From Nodularia sphaerocarpa UHCC 0038 (lineage in GTDB: Bacteria; Cyanobacteriota; Cyanobacteriia; Cyanobacteriales; Nostocaceae), in contig NZ_CP060140.1 of the NCBI RefSeq assembly GCF_022376295.1, positions 3,972,356-4,036,355 of the forward strand: DNA of 64,000 nucleotides, written 5' to 3'. The position numbers and the translations under genes were made by a program. Below are positions 63,134-64,000 of the stretch, piece by piece; the stretch's first letter is position 1, and every line of letters starts with the position of its first letter. The notes under the pieces are model-generated. The model saw only the letters and a program-made list of their open reading frames with translations. It did not search any database and was not told the origin of the DNA.

Positions 63134-63415
63134 TTAGCTGATTTGAGAAATTATCTGGGCTACCTCAAAATCCTTTTGCGTCAACCCACCTGCATCATGT
63201 GTCGTCAGGGTAATAATGACTTTGTTATAAGAAATTTCTATATCTGGATGATGTCCCGAAGATTCAGCCGGTTCTACTAGCTTATTCACAAATTCAATTG
63301 CGGCGATAAAATCTTTGAATTTGCGGGTAGTCTGCAACTTGGAACCTTCAACTGTCCAACCTGACAAACGGCTGGCCTGTGCTTGAATTTCTGCATCAGT
63401 CAGTAATTGCGCCAT
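63134..63415 (-). CDS. 4a-hydroxytetrahydrobiopterin (pterin carbinolamine) dehydratase
   Basis: 93 aa. The family core is clear: LSGWTVEGSKLQTTRKFKDF, then AESSGHHPDIEISYNKV and LTTHDAGGLTQKDFEVA, with the HHPD histidines of the active site. The enzyme dehydrates the 4a-carbinolamine of tetrahydropterins and, as DCoH, can aid other proteins. A TATAAT-like box lies upstream at 63522-63527 on the minus strand. In this window a second pterin enzyme (57666) occurs 5 kb away, without obvious linkage. Confidence 0.93.
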   Translation of the reverse strand: MAQLLTDAEIQAQASRLSGWTVEGSKLQTTRKFKDFIAAIEFVNKLVEPAESSGHHPDIEISYNKVIITLTTHDAGGLTQKDFEVAQIISQIS

Positions 63416-63521
63416 AGGAAAAAATTCCTGTTTACATTTTTGCTAAAGTTTGCACTCTATTATCCTAGCGATTTATTTCTACAGAAAAATTATCTGAGAA
63501 TAATCTCCTGGTTTAACTGCT

Positions 63522-63527
63522 ATTATA
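63522..63527 (-). promoter_or_regulatory. Possible -10 box for the dehydratase gene
   Basis: The minus strand reads TATAAT about 107 bases upstream of the dehydratase ATG. The -35 region is poor, so this is a weak suggestion only. Confidence 0.35.
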
Positions 63528-63620
63528 AATATGCAATAATTCTTATTACTAAAAAATACTTTAACGTGATTTCTTTATCAGTTTTACACAGAAACCATTG
63601 AGCAAGCGAAACATACCCAT

Positions 63621-63669
63621 AAAAAACTATCCGCTCTGATTTAGATCAGTTGATCTAATATCAGAGCGG
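63621..63669 (-). terminator. Rho-independent terminator of the small-ORF RNA
   Basis: On the minus strand CCGCTCTGAT and ATCAGAGCGG pair, with an inner TTAGATCA/TGATCTAA stem, and are followed by ATAG and six T. On the plus strand no T-tract follows. It marks the end of a minus-strand transcript before the dehydratase gene. Confidence 0.9.
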
Positions 63670-63772
63670 TGTAGCGGGTCTTCAGGTTGCAACCAGACTG
63701 CCGGAAGGAACTCCGAACTCTAGCCTAGCTACTTGAGCTAACTTAGTCTCACAAGGAAACTAAGGCTAACTT

Positions 63773-63844
63773 TTAGAGAACAGCCCCGGCGCGCAGCCGG
63801 CTAACTGCAACCTGATGACCCATGCTTATACTACTTTCTATCAT
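63773..63844 (-). CDS. Short ORF of 23 aa with a perfect Shine-Dalgarno
   Basis: 23 codons plus TAA on the minus strand. AAGGAGGTG is the best possible match to the 16S 3' end and lies eight bases before the ATG at 63844; an earlier ATG at 63850 is too close. The peptide starts MIESSISMGH and ends RLRAGAVL; it is basic near the end, without a membrane segment. Part of its coding sequence (codons 8-14) takes part in the long-range stem of the RNA, so translation and folding would compete. It may be a true microprotein or a leader peptide; I do not recognise it. Confidence 0.55.
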   Translation of the reverse strand: MIESSISMGHQVAVSRLRAGAVL

Positions 63845-63924
63845 GGGCATCACCTCCTTGTTGCCTAAGCGGTCTTAGTTTTAAAAGGGCAGAGCATCTC
63901 GCTCCGGGTTCTTAACCTTCCATC

Positions 63925-63930
63925 AATATA
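63925..63930 (-). promoter_or_regulatory. Possible -10 box of the small-ORF RNA
   Basis: The minus strand reads TATATT here, about 80 bases before the short ORF. The -35 region (near 63948) is weak. It lies just after the terminator of the neighbouring gene at 63966-63995, so a separate promoter is expected. Confidence 0.45.
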
Positions 63931-63965
63931 ACACAGAATTTTTGGTTAGCCAGATAATTTAACTG

Positions 63966-63995
63966 GAAAAAACCCCCGCCTTGTGGCGAGGGTTA
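63966..63995 (-). terminator. Rho-independent terminator of a gene beyond the right edge
   Basis: On the minus strand ACCCTCGCC and GGCGGGGGT pair around ACAA and are followed by TTTTTT. The transcript it ends must come from the right, outside the window. Confidence 0.88.
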
Positions 63996-64000
63996 AATTA

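Larger units (their letters stand above)
63621..63918 (-). ncRNA. Candidate structured small mRNA/dual-function RNA
   Basis: The likely transcript runs from near 63918 (after a TATATT -10-like box at 63925-63930) to the terminator at 63621-63669, about 300 nt. It contains a perfect Shine-Dalgarno, a 23-codon ORF, and a 16-base long-range stem with one mismatch: positions 63806-63821 pair with 63676-63691 (GGGTC-A-TCAGGTTGCA type). The stem encloses about 114 bases with a smaller hairpin CTTAGTTTC/GAGACTAAG (about 63741-63763) and a GC-rich hairpin inside the ORF. I do not recognise it as tmRNA, 6S RNA, RNase P RNA or a known riboswitch. Expression is inferred, not seen. Confidence 0.6.

Noticed and set aside
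63621..63930. tmRNA, 6S RNA or RNase P RNA
   Set aside because: There is no tRNA-Ala-like acceptor with CCA end or cyanobacterial tag ending in VAA/LAA, no single long rod as in 6S RNA, and none of the conserved RNase P core motifs; the length also does not fit RNase P.
1..64000. CRISPR arrays, prophage or integrase
   Set aside because: No regularly spaced direct repeats of CRISPR size, no phage structural genes and no recombinase gene were seen; the repeats present are short tandem heptamers or palindromes.

Overview
The window looks like chromosomal DNA of a filamentous, probably heterocyst-forming cyanobacterium (Nostocales, close to Nostoc/Anabaena/Nodularia). The basis is the dense HIP1 octamer GCGATCGC in most genes, cyanobacterial families (bidirectional Hox hydrogenase, SLH-type porin, PRC-barrel protein, DUF3352, four-ACT aspartate kinase, Ser/Thr kinase with TPRs), a HepA-like ABC exporter, and many short dispersed repeats typical of Nostocales. 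The genus is an inference. No rRNA, CRISPR array, transposase or integrase was seen.

Layout. 1-9.5 kb: end of lysC, a kinase-TPR gene, a PD-(D/E)XK-like/TPR protein, a Uma2 protein and smc. 9.5-20.9 kb: an AT-rich island for surface polysaccharide (six glycosyltransferases of the GT2, GT4 and GT32 types, a GT87-like membrane protein, an ABC exporter and a flavin oxidoreductase). It starts at the end of intact smc and stops at a decayed second copy of the smc 3' end (20900-21094). 21-27 kb: PRC-barrel protein, TIGR04283 glycosyltransferase, TVP38 protein, and an ADP-forming acyl-CoA ligase fused to a GNAT domain. 27-33 kb: hoxEFUYH plus the maturation protease hoxW, all on the minus strand. 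33-38.5 kb: phosphofructokinase, MgtE, a small conserved protein, an SDR and an O-methyltransferase.

38.6-49.9 kb is the most interesting block. Two facing arms converge near 43.7 kb. The plus arm has a PqqD-type protein with an unusual C-terminal tail, a degenerate NTP_transf_5-like protein, an HPr-kinase-like P-loop protein, an FkbM methyltransferase and two tandem GT2 genes. The minus arm has an ABC exporter, a canonical NTP_transf_5 protein, a TPR-glycosyltransferase, a GT2 and an NAD-dependent epimerase. PqqD, HPrK-like kinase, NTP_transf_5 and ABC exporter recall the tailoring genes of paeninodin/pseudomycoidin-type lasso peptide clusters, but the lasso cyclase and leader peptidase are absent here. 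I propose a non-lasso peptide or protein phosphorylation/glycosylation and export system whose substrate may be the PqqD protein tail itself.

50-64 kb is mostly housekeeping: trhO, tRNA-Ala(TGC), a DUF938 methyltransferase, an acyltransferase, a DUF3134-like protein, a DUF3352 protein, mscL, a methyltransferase, a duplicated-domain PTPS/QueD protein, a DnaJ-domain protein, cysK with an Rrf2 regulator, an SLH porin and a pterin carbinolamine dehydratase. At the right edge a minus-strand transcription unit has a promoter-like site, a perfect Shine-Dalgarno, a 23-codon ORF, a long-range stem and an intrinsic terminator. It may be an undescribed small mRNA or dual-function RNA.

A theme of the window is that short repeats have shaped coding sequence: they form in-frame linkers in lysC, smc, hoxU and the 39.1-kb gene, the stop codon of the acyl-CoA ligase gene, and the apparent start codon of the TIGR04283 gene. 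All calls are by eye from sequence; no database search was run.
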